Of a stretch of DNA of 64,000 nt, positions 57,168 to 64,000 are shown piece after piece. The stretch spans positions 8,774 to 72,773 of the forward strand of contig JBKQWE010000025.1 in NCBI GenBank assembly GCA_052139675.1, given 5' to 3'. The notes beneath the pieces were generated by a model that saw nothing but the letters and a program-made list of their open reading frames with translations, ran no database searches and had not been told where the DNA came from. How positions within the stretch are numbered: position 1 is the first letter of the stretch; every line of letters starts with the position of its first letter. The position numbers and the translations under genes were made by a program. This DNA is from JBEKCB01 sp052139675. Lineage in GTDB: Bacteria > Planctomycetota > Brocadiia > CAIUPP01.

Positions 57168-58631
57168 ATGTCCCACCGCCCGAGGGCTTGGATGGCAAGC
57201 CGATGTTTTAGGCGCGTCGGCGATCCTTTACGAACGGCCGGCTGCTTTCTGCGCGGCCTGATCTTGATCTCCTGCCTTTCCGCCCTGACCGTCCGCGCGG
57301 CTGAGCCGCCACCGGCGCCCAGGTACAACCTGCTCCTCATCTCAATAGATACCTGTCGCGCCGATCACCTGACATGCTACGGCTATGACCAGGACACCTC
57401 GCCCCATCTCGATCAACTGGCCAGGGAAGGAGTCCTTTTTGAGAATCTGACCGCGGCCGCGTCCTGGACGGTGCCGTCGCATATGAGCATGTTGACCTCG
57501 CTTTATCCCAGCGTCCACGGGGTGCAGAACTTCAGCAGCCGCCTGGGCGTAGGCGTTCCAACGCTGGCGCAATGCCTTGCCCAAAGCGGATATGTGACCG
57601 CGGCGTTTGTCACGGGGCCGCAGTTGAACCACCGCTACGGATTCAACCGCGGCTTCAGTTTCTATGACGACTACACGGTTGACCTGACGTACGAGGACCC
57701 GGAAGAGGCGGCTCTGCAGAACAGCGGCATCCTCGACCAGGTTGTCACGAATCCCGTGATCACAAGCCTGGCCGCGCAATGGCTCAAGAAGCATTCCCGC
57801 GAGAATTTCTTCCTCTTCCTGCACTATTGGGACTGCCATTACGACTATGTTCCGCCCGCTCCCTATGACAAGAAATTCGACCCCGACTACCAGGGCAAAG
57901 AGGACGGCCGCTACGTTTACCAGCGCGAGGCTGACATCGTAAAACATATCTCGGCCGTGGACCTGGCGCACATGATAGCCCTCTACGACGGGGAGATCGC
58001 CCATACCGACGAGGACGTCGGCGCGATCCTTCAACTGCTTCGGGACCTGGGGATTTCCGAGAAGACGCTGGTGATCGTTTCGTCCGATCACGGCGAGGCA
58101 TTTCTCGAGCATGGCTTGATCCGCCATGGCAACAGCCTGTTCGAGGAGGTGCTCCACGTGCCGCTGATCATGCGGCTGCCGGGCGTGATCCCGGCCGGAA
58201 AGCGCGTCGCCGGAAACGTCAGCCACGTTGACTTGATGCCGACGGCGCTGGGCCTTCTTCATCTGGCGGGCCCTGCGCAGATGCAAGGGATTGACCTGTC
58301 GCCGGTGATCCTGGGCGATCAGCCGGTTCCCGAGCGCCTGATCTACAGCGAGTTGGCGTTCGGGGGGCCTCACTTGAGATCGGTTCGATGGGGCAATCGC
58401 AAACTTCTGGGCGCGATGGGAACGCTTACCGGCGCCCAACTGGAAGAGGTGGCCGGCGGCCGCGAGAAGGTCATCGCCGACTCGACGGACCTGAAGAAAG
58501 CTTGTCCGGAAGCCGCGCTCCGAGCCTTCACCGACGGGCCGTCCCCGGTCTCCTCGGACAATGCGGTGAAAACAGACGGATCGGACGCGGACCTGATCGG
58601 CCGCCTGAAGAGCCTCGGCTACACGCAGTGA
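57168..58631 (+). CDS. Sulfatase/alkaline phosphatase-fold enzyme without the formylglycine signature
   Basis: A 487-residue exported enzyme with a signal peptide (FLRGLILISCLSALTVRAAE). Sulfatase-fold blocks are clear: LLLISIDTCRADHLTCYGYD with metal-binding Asp, the nucleophile region SWTVPSHMSMLTSLYPSVHG, YDGEIAHTDEDVGAIL, and VIVSSDHGEAFLEHG. The activation motif of true sulfatases, (C/S)xPxR, is here T-V-P-S-H, so formylglycine would not be made. It may be a phosphatase, phosphodiesterase or phosphoethanolamine-type enzyme. The start at 57168 is uncertain; ATG 57192 is possible. Confidence 0.8.
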   Translation: MSHRPRAWMASRCFRRVGDPLRTAGCFLRGLILISCLSALTVRAAEPPPAPRYNLLLISIDTCRADHLTCYGYDQDTSPHLDQLAREGVLFENLTAAASWTVPSHMSMLTSLYPSVHGVQNFSSRLGVGVPTLAQCLAQSGYVTAAFVTGPQLNHRYGFNRGFSFYDDYTVDLTYEDPEEAALQNSGILDQVVTNPVITSLAAQWLKKHSRENFFLFLHYWDCHYDYVPPAPYDKKFDPDYQGKEDGRYVYQREADIVKHISAVDLAHMIALYDGEIAHTDEDVGAILQLLRDLGISEKTLVIVSSDHGEAFLEHGLIRHGNSLFEEVLHVPLIMRLPGVIPAGKRVAGNVSHVDLMPTALGLLHLAGPAQMQGIDLSPVILGDQPVPERLIYSELAFGGPHLRSVRWGNRKLLGAMGTLTGAQLEEVAGGREKVIADSTDLKKACPEAALRAFTDGPSPVSSDNAVKTDGSDADLIGRLKSLGYTQ

Positions 58632-58668
58632 AGGTTGGAAGGATTCCTCACCGCCGTTCCCTCGACCG

Positions 58669-59136
58669 TTACGGCGCGGACCAGAGGATCTTGTGGTTCC
58701 CGCCGTACAGCCGCATGCCCGCTCCGCCCTCTTCCACGGTCAGCAGGGCGCGGGTCTTGCCGCTCCCGTAGCCCAAGTTCAGCACCGGCCCGTCCTTCAG
58801 CACGGAGAGCCTGGCGTGCTCATTGCCGCTCCAGTCGGACAGGCTCAGCACCGGCCCGGTCTTCACGACGTACAGCTCGGCGCATGTCTTGCCTTCCGCG
58901 TCGTCCAGGCTCAGCCTCGCCCCGAACTGCTCCATGGACAGCAGGGCGCGAGTCTTGCCGTTCGCGTCCACAAGGACGAATCTCCGCGCCTGCACCTCCG
59001 CCGGCCGCGCCCGCAGCGCCACCAGGATTGCGACGCACGCCAGCCCGACCGCTCCGCCGATCGCCAGCCATCGAACCCGCCGCTTCCCCGCGGCTGATTC
59101 CTTCTCCAGTTTCTCCAGCCTTTCTTCCGTAGTCAT
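58669..59136 (-). CDS. Membrane-anchored beta-repeat protein
   Basis: A 155-residue protein with a short coiled-coil start (EERLEKLEKESAAGKR), one membrane helix (WLAIGGAVGLACVAILVAL), and about four 25-residue beta repeats of the form LxDxxGKxRAxLxV, seen in VLVDANGKTRALLSM, LDDAEGKTCAELYV, LSDWSGNEHARLSV and YGSGKTRALLTVE. The repeats probably form a small solenoid outside the inner membrane. GAGGGAG supports the start at 59136. The function is unknown. Confidence 0.68.
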   Translation of the reverse strand: MTTEERLEKLEKESAAGKRRVRWLAIGGAVGLACVAILVALRARPAEVQARRFVLVDANGKTRALLSMEQFGARLSLDDAEGKTCAELYVVKTGPVLSLSDWSGNEHARLSVLKDGPVLNLGYGSGKTRALLTVEEGGAGMRLYGGNHKILWSAP

Positions 59137-59364
59137 GCTCGCTCCCTCACCGCTATAACACCCGTCGAATAATTTTCTGGACCGGCGGCCGGCCGGCGGC
59201 CGCGTCGCGCAACTCCGCGGCATTCTACTTTGCGGAATACCTGACGGCAACGAAAAAATATCGGGATATAACATAAGCCAGGGAGTTCCGGAGCGGAGAG
59301 TCCGAGAGCCGGGGACATCTATGAGCCTGTCAAGTCGGAAACGGGACGATAGCGGGAGATTCCA

Positions 59365-59452
59365 AACATCTATCCCACCACAGGCGGGCAAGTCGGCGTC
59401 GTCAGTTTCGAGACGCCTTGCGATTGAATTCGGCTCGTGCTACGTGGCATAG
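59365..59452. repeat. Direct repeat copy 1 (CCACCACAGGCGGGCAAG ... GTTTCGAGACGCCTTGCG)
   Basis: This stretch is about 80 bp long and matches 63735-63845. The shared order is CATCTATCCCACCAC, CAGGCGGGCAAGTC, CGTCAGTTTCGAGACGCC and TTGCGA. The remaining 743-base gap holds a TTTCTGC-type heptamer run near 59620-59645 and a GGGTGCCTGTCCCCGG repeat at 59729. I see no trustworthy ORF. Confidence 0.65.
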
Positions 59453-59715
59453 CTTCTACGCAGAGTTGCAACCGGCCCCTGTTCTTCCACCAGAAATTAA
59501 GTGCGCGTGAGCCGGAGATGCGCCGGTTTCGACTGGCCGCTGGCTGCTTTGGGTTGTTCCTGGTTGCGGTCGGCGATTGGGTTCGTTTTTTCAAATGGGG
59601 GTTGCCGAGTTTTCTGCTTTCTGCTTTCTCCTTTCTGCTTTTTCAGCGGCCTCTCGCGGGTGCGTCAATGGAGGGCATCATTACAGGCTCAGCGCTGTAT
59701 TCCGGTATTCCCGGG

Positions 59716-59746
59716 ACACCCTAAAACGGGTGCCTGTCCCCGGTTT
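59716..59746. repeat. REP-like GTGCCTGTCCCCGG repeat
   Basis: GGGACACCCTAAAACGGGTG and CCTGTCCCCGG in sequence form a small palindrome. Similar GTGCCTGTCCCC repeats accompany REP-associated tyrosine transposases in many genomes. A decayed relative (GGCTGTGTCCCCGTC) occurs at 46521. Confidence 0.5.
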
Positions 59747-59812
59747 TCCCGCGCCCCTCCACGCGCTCCTGCCAGATCGGGCGCAGCCCGATAAGGTTGG
59801 CAAGCGAACGTC

Positions 59813-59840
59813 TTGACGGACGGCGTTATGGCGTTATACA
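59813..59840 (+). promoter_or_regulatory. Candidate promoter for the lipoprotein gene
   Basis: TTGACG (59813-59818), a 16-bp spacer and TATACA (59835-59840), 40 bp before the ATG at 59880, with GCAGGAGG between. Confidence 0.5.
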
Positions 59841-59879
59841 CTGTCGTTTGAACCAACTGGCAGCAGGAGGTGTAGAGCC

Positions 59880-62072
59880 ATGAGACTTGGGCCTTGTGTG
59901 ACTGAACTGGCGTGTCCTAGATGGATCAGTTGGACCACGGTGAGCTTGGTGCTTTCGGTAACGCTGGGACTCTTGGCAGGCTGTCAACTGACTACAGGCG
60001 GCAGCTACGGATCCGGTGGGCGCTCAAACTGTTCAACCTTGGGTAATCTGGGGGACGACTGCCCTTGGGGCATAGCGCCACAGTGGCAACGCGACAAGCC
60101 GCTGGTCATCGAAGGTCGTGTTCTCGACATCACTGGCACGCCGCTGGGGAAGGCTGATGTGGCAGTACTGGCGAGTCTGATCGCTAATAATGGTCTACAT
60201 CGCAATCTTCCCGTAGTACTAGGGCAGGCCACCACAAATGGAAGGGGCACATTTTGCGCCACCATGCCGAGTCTTCCATCATATCAGGTCCAATCGCTCT
60301 CCATTATTGCACGGCGAAATGGGTATGGAATGGGTATCCACGAGATGAATGCTGATGATCTGCATCAAACAGTGACATTCCATCTCGATCAAGAGCAGAT
60401 CGTGCGAGGGCGAGTGGCTGGGCCAGATGGCCACGCGGCAGCGCGCATCAAAATGGACCTGCGTATGTTCGGTGAGATCTGTACCAGTAACCGTTCCGAA
60501 ATCACCTGGGGTCCCGAGCCGGAGCGGCGACCGGCAGCTTGGCCGGAACCACCGGTTACTGACGAACAAGGTCGCTTCGTTCTTCACGGAATTCCACAAA
60601 GTGAGGCGGAGACGCTTTGGTTGGATATTGTGGTTACTGATTCAAGGTTCGCACCGTTCGACCGCGACCTGTATTTCGGGGGTGCCGGCCAACGTGCACC
60701 ATATCTTCGCGTCCGCAATGCTAGCGCGGATGAGCTGGCGATTCAGCTTGAGGCGCCGACATTCATTCGGGGCAGGGTGATCTGCCGGGACACGAAACAG
60801 CCGATTCCGTATGCATGGCTCAGCGTATTTGGGTGCGACATGGATGTTCAACCTGCGGATACCCAAGCTTGCGGAGTGTGGGTGCAGGCTAACGTGAAAG
60901 GGCGATTTGAGGCGCGCATCCGGCCGTCCAAGTATGTGGTCATATATACGTACCCGCCGCTCGGCTTGCCGTATCCGGCTTGGTCACAAGTGACGGAAAT
61001 CGTCGAAGGCACGAACCCGCATGAAGTGAACGTCGAGGTACCACGCGGAATTTTGCTGCGCGGCAAGGTAATTGAGGAAGGATCAGGTAGGGGGGTCGCC
61101 GGCGCAGGAGTCGAGTATCAGATGCGCACATATGACAAGGAGTTCAAACAGATAATCTACTGGGCGGCCGAGTATCGCCAGGTTCTGACCTTTGACGACG
61201 GGACCTTTGAGATGGCTGTGGTGCCAGGAGTGGCACATCTCATGGTCAAAGCGCCTAGTCCCGACTTTATCACGCAGTTTATCACCTTCGGGGACCTCCA
61301 ACATGATCAACCCGGTGGGTTCTTCTATGGCGTTAATGGGCTGGTCAAGATTGATCCCAAGCCAGGGATCGATCTAGTTGAGGCTACCATCCCGCTTCGC
61401 CGGGGACTTACGGTTCACTGCCAAGTGGTCGGACCACAGGGACAGCCAGTAGATAAAGCAGCGCTATTGACGCCTACTGACTCTCTGATGGGGCTTAATG
61501 ACATTAATTCCGCTTACGTGCATGTGGTATTCAATGGCAGATTGGAATTGCACGGATGCGATCCGTCCAACCTGCGCCGTATCTACATTCTGGACAACAA
61601 GAACCAATGGGGCGCTACTGTGGATGTAAATGCCGATAAGCTACAGGGTAAAACGCTGACTGTTCGGTTGCTCCCATGCGGAGTGGCCACCATGCGTTTG
61701 GTGGATCAGGACGGACATCCTTGGGATAGTTGCCACCCCGCTATTACCGTCCAATTGGTTTATCTAAACTCTCCTGCAAGCACATTCGATCGGAACTGGG
61801 ATGATCACCTTGGATGGTTCATGTGGGATTTGGACAAGAGCAGATATGCGCCCCTTCAAACGAATTCCCAAGGCCGAGTTACCTTGCCAACCTTGATTCC
61901 TACAGCTCCTTACATTTTACGTTTTTATGACGGCCGCCCCGAGCCGAAGCCCAGGGATACCCAAGCTGTGGAAAAGTGGCTGAAGGAAACTGAATTCGAG
62001 TTCAGTGTGCGCCCCAGTCAGACTCTTGACTTGGGAGAGATTACCATAATACGTTCCCAAGGTCCACAATAG
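59880..62072 (+). CDS. Large lipoprotein with carboxypeptidase-regulatory-like (beta-sandwich) domains
   Basis: A 730-residue lipoprotein: signal peptide VSLVLSVTLGLLAGC with a clear lipobox. The mature part contains several Ig-like beta-sandwich domains of the carboxypeptidase-regulatory type, each opening with a VxGRVLDxxGxPL-like strand: VIEGRVLDITGTPLGKADV, VRGRVAGPDGHAAARI, IRGRVICRDTKQPIPYAWL and LRGKVIEEGSGRGVAGAGV. No enzyme motif is seen. Codon usage is visibly less G/C-rich than in the neighbouring genes, which suggests recent acquisition. It may be a surface lipoprotein. Confidence 0.78.
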   Translation: MRLGPCVTELACPRWISWTTVSLVLSVTLGLLAGCQLTTGGSYGSGGRSNCSTLGNLGDDCPWGIAPQWQRDKPLVIEGRVLDITGTPLGKADVAVLASLIANNGLHRNLPVVLGQATTNGRGTFCATMPSLPSYQVQSLSIIARRNGYGMGIHEMNADDLHQTVTFHLDQEQIVRGRVAGPDGHAAARIKMDLRMFGEICTSNRSEITWGPEPERRPAAWPEPPVTDEQGRFVLHGIPQSEAETLWLDIVVTDSRFAPFDRDLYFGGAGQRAPYLRVRNASADELAIQLEAPTFIRGRVICRDTKQPIPYAWLSVFGCDMDVQPADTQACGVWVQANVKGRFEARIRPSKYVVIYTYPPLGLPYPAWSQVTEIVEGTNPHEVNVEVPRGILLRGKVIEEGSGRGVAGAGVEYQMRTYDKEFKQIIYWAAEYRQVLTFDDGTFEMAVVPGVAHLMVKAPSPDFITQFITFGDLQHDQPGGFFYGVNGLVKIDPKPGIDLVEATIPLRRGLTVHCQVVGPQGQPVDKAALLTPTDSLMGLNDINSAYVHVVFNGRLELHGCDPSNLRRIYILDNKNQWGATVDVNADKLQGKTLTVRLLPCGVATMRLVDQDGHPWDSCHPAITVQLVYLNSPASTFDRNWDDHLGWFMWDLDKSRYAPLQTNSQGRVTLPTLIPTAPYILRFYDGRPEPKPRDTQAVEKWLKETEFEFSVRPSQTLDLGEITIIRSQGPQ

Positions 62073-62185
62073 CCTGTCTTTAAGCGCCTCTTCTCTTCCA
62101 TCGCGTTATCCTTTTTCGCTAAAGTCGCCGACCAGAGCCGCGAAGGCCTGAGACGGAAGACCGCAAGACCAAACCGAAGCTATCC

Positions 62186-62214
62186 TTGACTTTTGGGCGG
62201 CTGATGCCCATAAT
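62186..62214 (+). promoter_or_regulatory. Promoter for the DUF4143 ATPase
   Basis: TTGACT (62186-62191), a 17-bp spacer and CATAAT (62209-62214). A palindrome fills the spacer and touches both elements, so a bound protein would block RNA polymerase. Confidence 0.6.
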
Positions 62215-62246
62215 AACCTTGAGTTATGGGCGGCTCCTGTCCATTG
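62191..62246 (+). promoter_or_regulatory. Tandem palindromic operator-like sites
   Basis: Two related imperfect palindromes, TTTTGGGC-N7-GCCCATAA (62191-62213) and TTATGGGC-N7-GTCCATTG (62224-62246), start exactly 33 bp apart, close to three helical turns, so a protein could bind both on the same DNA face. The first lies between the -35 and -10, the second just after the expected transcription start. Confidence 0.65.
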
Positions 62247-62266
62247 TGCGTGATTTTCCGCGAGGA

Positions 62267-63577
62267 ATGGCCTTGAAACGGTTCATTGACGGTCAACTTG
62301 TGGCGTGGAAGAACGCTTCAAGACGAAAGCCGCTCATCCTCCGTGGGGCACGGCAGGTGGGCAAGACCTTCTCGGTGGAGGCTTTCGGTCGGGAGCATTT
62401 CGGCAACGTGGTGCGGGTGGACTTGGAACGCAACCGGGACTTGCATCGCCTCTTTGCCGAACGCCTCGCACCTAGCGATATTCTTCCACAATTGGAAGTC
62501 TTCGCCAAGGCGGGAATCAGCCCAAAGAAGACCCTGCTGTTCTTCGATGAGATTCAAAGCTGCCCCCGTGCGATAATGGCCTTGCGGTATTTCTACGAAG
62601 AACTTCCCGAACTGCATGTCGTGGCCGCCGGTTCGCTCTTGGACTTCGCCATGTCCGAGATTTCGTTTCCCGTAGGCCGGGTTCAATTCCTTGAGATGTA
62701 CCCAATGACCTTCGCCGAGTATCTCTGGGCGGCAGGAAAGGAGATGCTGGCCGAAATCGTGCTGTCCGCCCCGAAGAAGGTGAACGAGACCGCTCATAGG
62801 CTCTTGCTCGACGAGCTGCGCACGTTTCTCTTTGTGGGCGGAATGCCGGAGTGCGTGGCAGTCTTTGTACGGAGTCAGTCGCTTCAGGATTCATTCGCAG
62901 TGCAGCAGCAGTTGGCCGACTCTTACCGGCAGGACTTTTCCAAGTACGCTCCTCGGGCGGATGTGCATTGTCTCGACGCGGTCTTCAAAGGGGTGGCCCA
63001 GAGCATTGGTCAGCAGGTTCGGTACACGCACTTGGCCGAAGGCTACTACCACAAAACCATCAAGAGGGCTTTCGACCTGCTGGGCATGGCACGGGTCATT
63101 CAGAAAGTCCCGTCGGCAAGTCCTTCGGGTCTGCCGCTGGGAGCGACCGCCTCTGCCCGACGGTTCAAAGCCCTGATGGTTGACGTGGGCGTGTGGCAGA
63201 ACGTTTCCGGCCTGAAAACGGACGTGGAGTACGCCAGAGACGACCTCCTGGACATTTACCGGGGAGCGATGGCGGAGCAGTTTGTAGGGCAGGAGATTCG
63301 GGCGGCTCAAGGCCCCGACCTCTACTACTGGTCACGCGAAGCCAGAGGAAGTGCGGCGGAAGTGGATTATCTGGCGGTGGTCAACAAGACGATTCATCCG
63401 GTGGAAGTCAAGAGCGGTGCATCGGGACGGCTGAAGAGCCTGCACCTGCTCTTGAAGACCTATTCCAACTGCGGGGAGGGACTCGTCTTTTCTACGGCCC
63501 CTTATGCTGAGTTGCCCGAGCAGAAAGTGAAGTTCCTGCCGCTCTACTTCGCCTACGCCGCCACGAAAGACCGATGA
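62267..63577 (+). CDS. AAA family ATPase with DUF4143 domain
   Basis: A 436-residue P-loop protein of the AAA_14/DUF4143 type, common in accessory DNA. The P-loop is LRGARQVGKTFSVEAFG, Walker B LLFFDEIQSCP, and the sensor region VVAAGSLLDFAMSEI is followed by FLEMYPMTFAEYLWA. The C-terminal DUF4143 part ends with EVDYLAVVNKTIHPVEVKSG, a PD-(D/E)xK-like strand pair of the restriction endonuclease fold. The biological role of the family is unknown. ATG 62267 was chosen because the upstream frame runs through the promoter and operators; its ribosome-binding site is weakly placed. Confidence 0.82.
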   Translation: MALKRFIDGQLVAWKNASRRKPLILRGARQVGKTFSVEAFGREHFGNVVRVDLERNRDLHRLFAERLAPSDILPQLEVFAKAGISPKKTLLFFDEIQSCPRAIMALRYFYEELPELHVVAAGSLLDFAMSEISFPVGRVQFLEMYPMTFAEYLWAAGKEMLAEIVLSAPKKVNETAHRLLLDELRTFLFVGGMPECVAVFVRSQSLQDSFAVQQQLADSYRQDFSKYAPRADVHCLDAVFKGVAQSIGQQVRYTHLAEGYYHKTIKRAFDLLGMARVIQKVPSASPSGLPLGATASARRFKALMVDVGVWQNVSGLKTDVEYARDDLLDIYRGAMAEQFVGQEIRAAQGPDLYYWSREARGSAAEVDYLAVVNKTIHPVEVKSGASGRLKSLHLLLKTYSNCGEGLVFSTAPYAELPEQKVKFLPLYFAYAATKDR

Positions 63578-63674
63578 ATTGCCCTGTGCGGTTCGTCGAC
63601 CGGCCGGAAGCCAAAGAGAAGGCAACGAGCCCGGCGCATTGACCTACCTCTTTTCCCCGCCGGTGCCTTGTGGG

Positions 63675-63845
63675 AGTTCGGGGGACACACGACTTGGAGT
63701 TCGGGGGAGTTCGGGGGACACACGACTTATCTCTCCAAGCATTTATCCCACCACGGGCGGGCAAGCCCACCACAGGCGGGCAAGTCTACGGCGTCAGTTT
63801 CGAGACGCCTTGCGACTGCATTCGGTCCGGCTAGTGTGGTGCGTC
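63675..63845. repeat. Repeat cluster: two GGGGACACACGACTT units and direct repeat copy 2
   Basis: GGAGTTCGGGGGACACACGA occurs first near 63673 and again near 63708, complementing the repeats at 56895-57165. From 63735 a copy of the 59365 repeat follows, with one extra CCACCACGGGCGGGCAAG unit, and runs to the end of the transposase gene. The 253-base gap after the ATPase holds only these repeats. Confidence 0.65.
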
Positions 63846-64000
63846 TAACGCTTCTTTACATTTGGCGATCTTGGCCAAGATGCGCTCGACAGGAGCGCTC
63901 CAGACAAAGACGTGCGGATTCTGGTTGTGGTTGTCCAAATACTGTGTGAAGGCTCCGATCAAAGCGCGGACGTTGCGGAAGGTTCCGCGCCGAATGCGCT
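63831..64000 (-). CDS. IS630-family transposase, C-terminal end (cut by the window edge)
   Basis: The minus strand from the window end reads an open frame of 56 codons ending at TAG (63831-63833). The residues GAFTQYLDNHNQNPHVFVW and ERILAKIAKCKEAL match the C-terminus of IS630-type transposases, where a conserved YxxxHNxxPxxFxW motif precedes the terminal helix. The rest of the protein lies beyond base 64000. The intact-looking frame suggests a full element continues outside. Confidence 0.8.
   Translation of the reverse strand, partial: RIRRGTFRNVRALIGAFTQYLDNHNQNPHVFVWSAPVERILAKIAKCKEALDAPH

Noticed and set aside
59437..59724. 95-codon ORF in the gap before the lipoprotein gene
   Set aside because: It spans repeat remnants and a TTTCTGC run, has no ribosome-binding site and no recognisable protein features.

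Overview
The window reads as one chromosomal segment of a high-G+C, Gram-negative-type bacterium. Third codon positions are strongly G/C, which creates many long antisense shadow ORFs. LpxD (lipid A), a BamA/Omp85 protein, MurJ, several lipoproteins and beta-barrel candidates imply an outer membrane. The gene mix is corrinoid-type methyltransferases of the MttB and UroD families, sugar kinase/epimerase/aldolase genes, an FG-GAP protein, a sulfatase-fold enzyme and many imperfect intergenic palindromes. This resembles uncultured lineages near Planctomycetota, Sumerlaeota or Hydrogenedentota, but that placement is a low-confidence inference because no rRNA is present. Canonical sigma-70-type promoters (TTGaca, 16-18 bp spacer, TAtaaT) are readable in front of many genes.

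Layout. 1-1.3 kb: the end of a beta-ketoacyl-ACP synthase and an ACP. 1.4-3.3 kb: a foreign-looking pair, TcmP plus the DUF5131 (phage Gp37/Gp68) three-Cys protein. 3.4-7.8 kb: a translation block def-fmt-rsmB-miaB with overlapping genes. 7.8-12.7 kb: a secreted FG-GAP protein, a decayed HicB, DNA glycosylase Tag and a sigma-54 activator. 12.9-19.6 kb: glycerate 2-kinase, a tRNA-binding domain protein, a STAS protein, lpxD, a small acidic protein with a near-perfect promoter, a lipoprotein and murJ. 19.7-24.7 kb: class II aldolase divergent from ribulokinase and ribulose-phosphate 4-epimerase, then an MFS protein. 24.98 kb: tRNA with CAU anticodon. 25.1-30.7 kb: MttB-like and UroD-like methyltransferases, a YddG-like exporter, an ornithine cyclodeaminase homologue and an iron-sulfur flavoprotein-like reductase. 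30.7-45.4 kb: a minus-strand block with a spermidine-synthase-like membrane protein, BamA, an outer membrane protein, a DUF2062-phospholipase D fusion, an HtrA-type protease, a HEAT-repeat protein, pyrF, argG and a second UroD-like protein. 45.8-46.5 kb: an MNT/HEPN toxin-antitoxin pair. 46.7-52.5 kb: a ThDP decarboxylase and late cobalamin genes (CobD-CobQ fusion, cbiB, cobO). 52.5-59.1 kb: membrane and secreted proteins, including a metallophosphoesterase and a sulfatase-fold enzyme. 59.4-64 kb: a lower-G+C accessory stretch with a lipoprotein, an operator-controlled DUF4143 ATPase, repeats, and the end of an IS630-type transposase.

How the genes fit. The cobalamin genes could supply the cofactor needed if the MttB-like and UroD-like proteins move methyl groups through corrinoid proteins. 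The araB/araD/aldolase group suggests growth on pentoses. The most conspicuous non-genic signal is a collection of intergenic palindromes, several built from 6-8 bp tandem units. One 146-bp palindromic element has 15-bp terminal inverted repeats and a 5-bp target duplication, so it looks like a transposed MITE.
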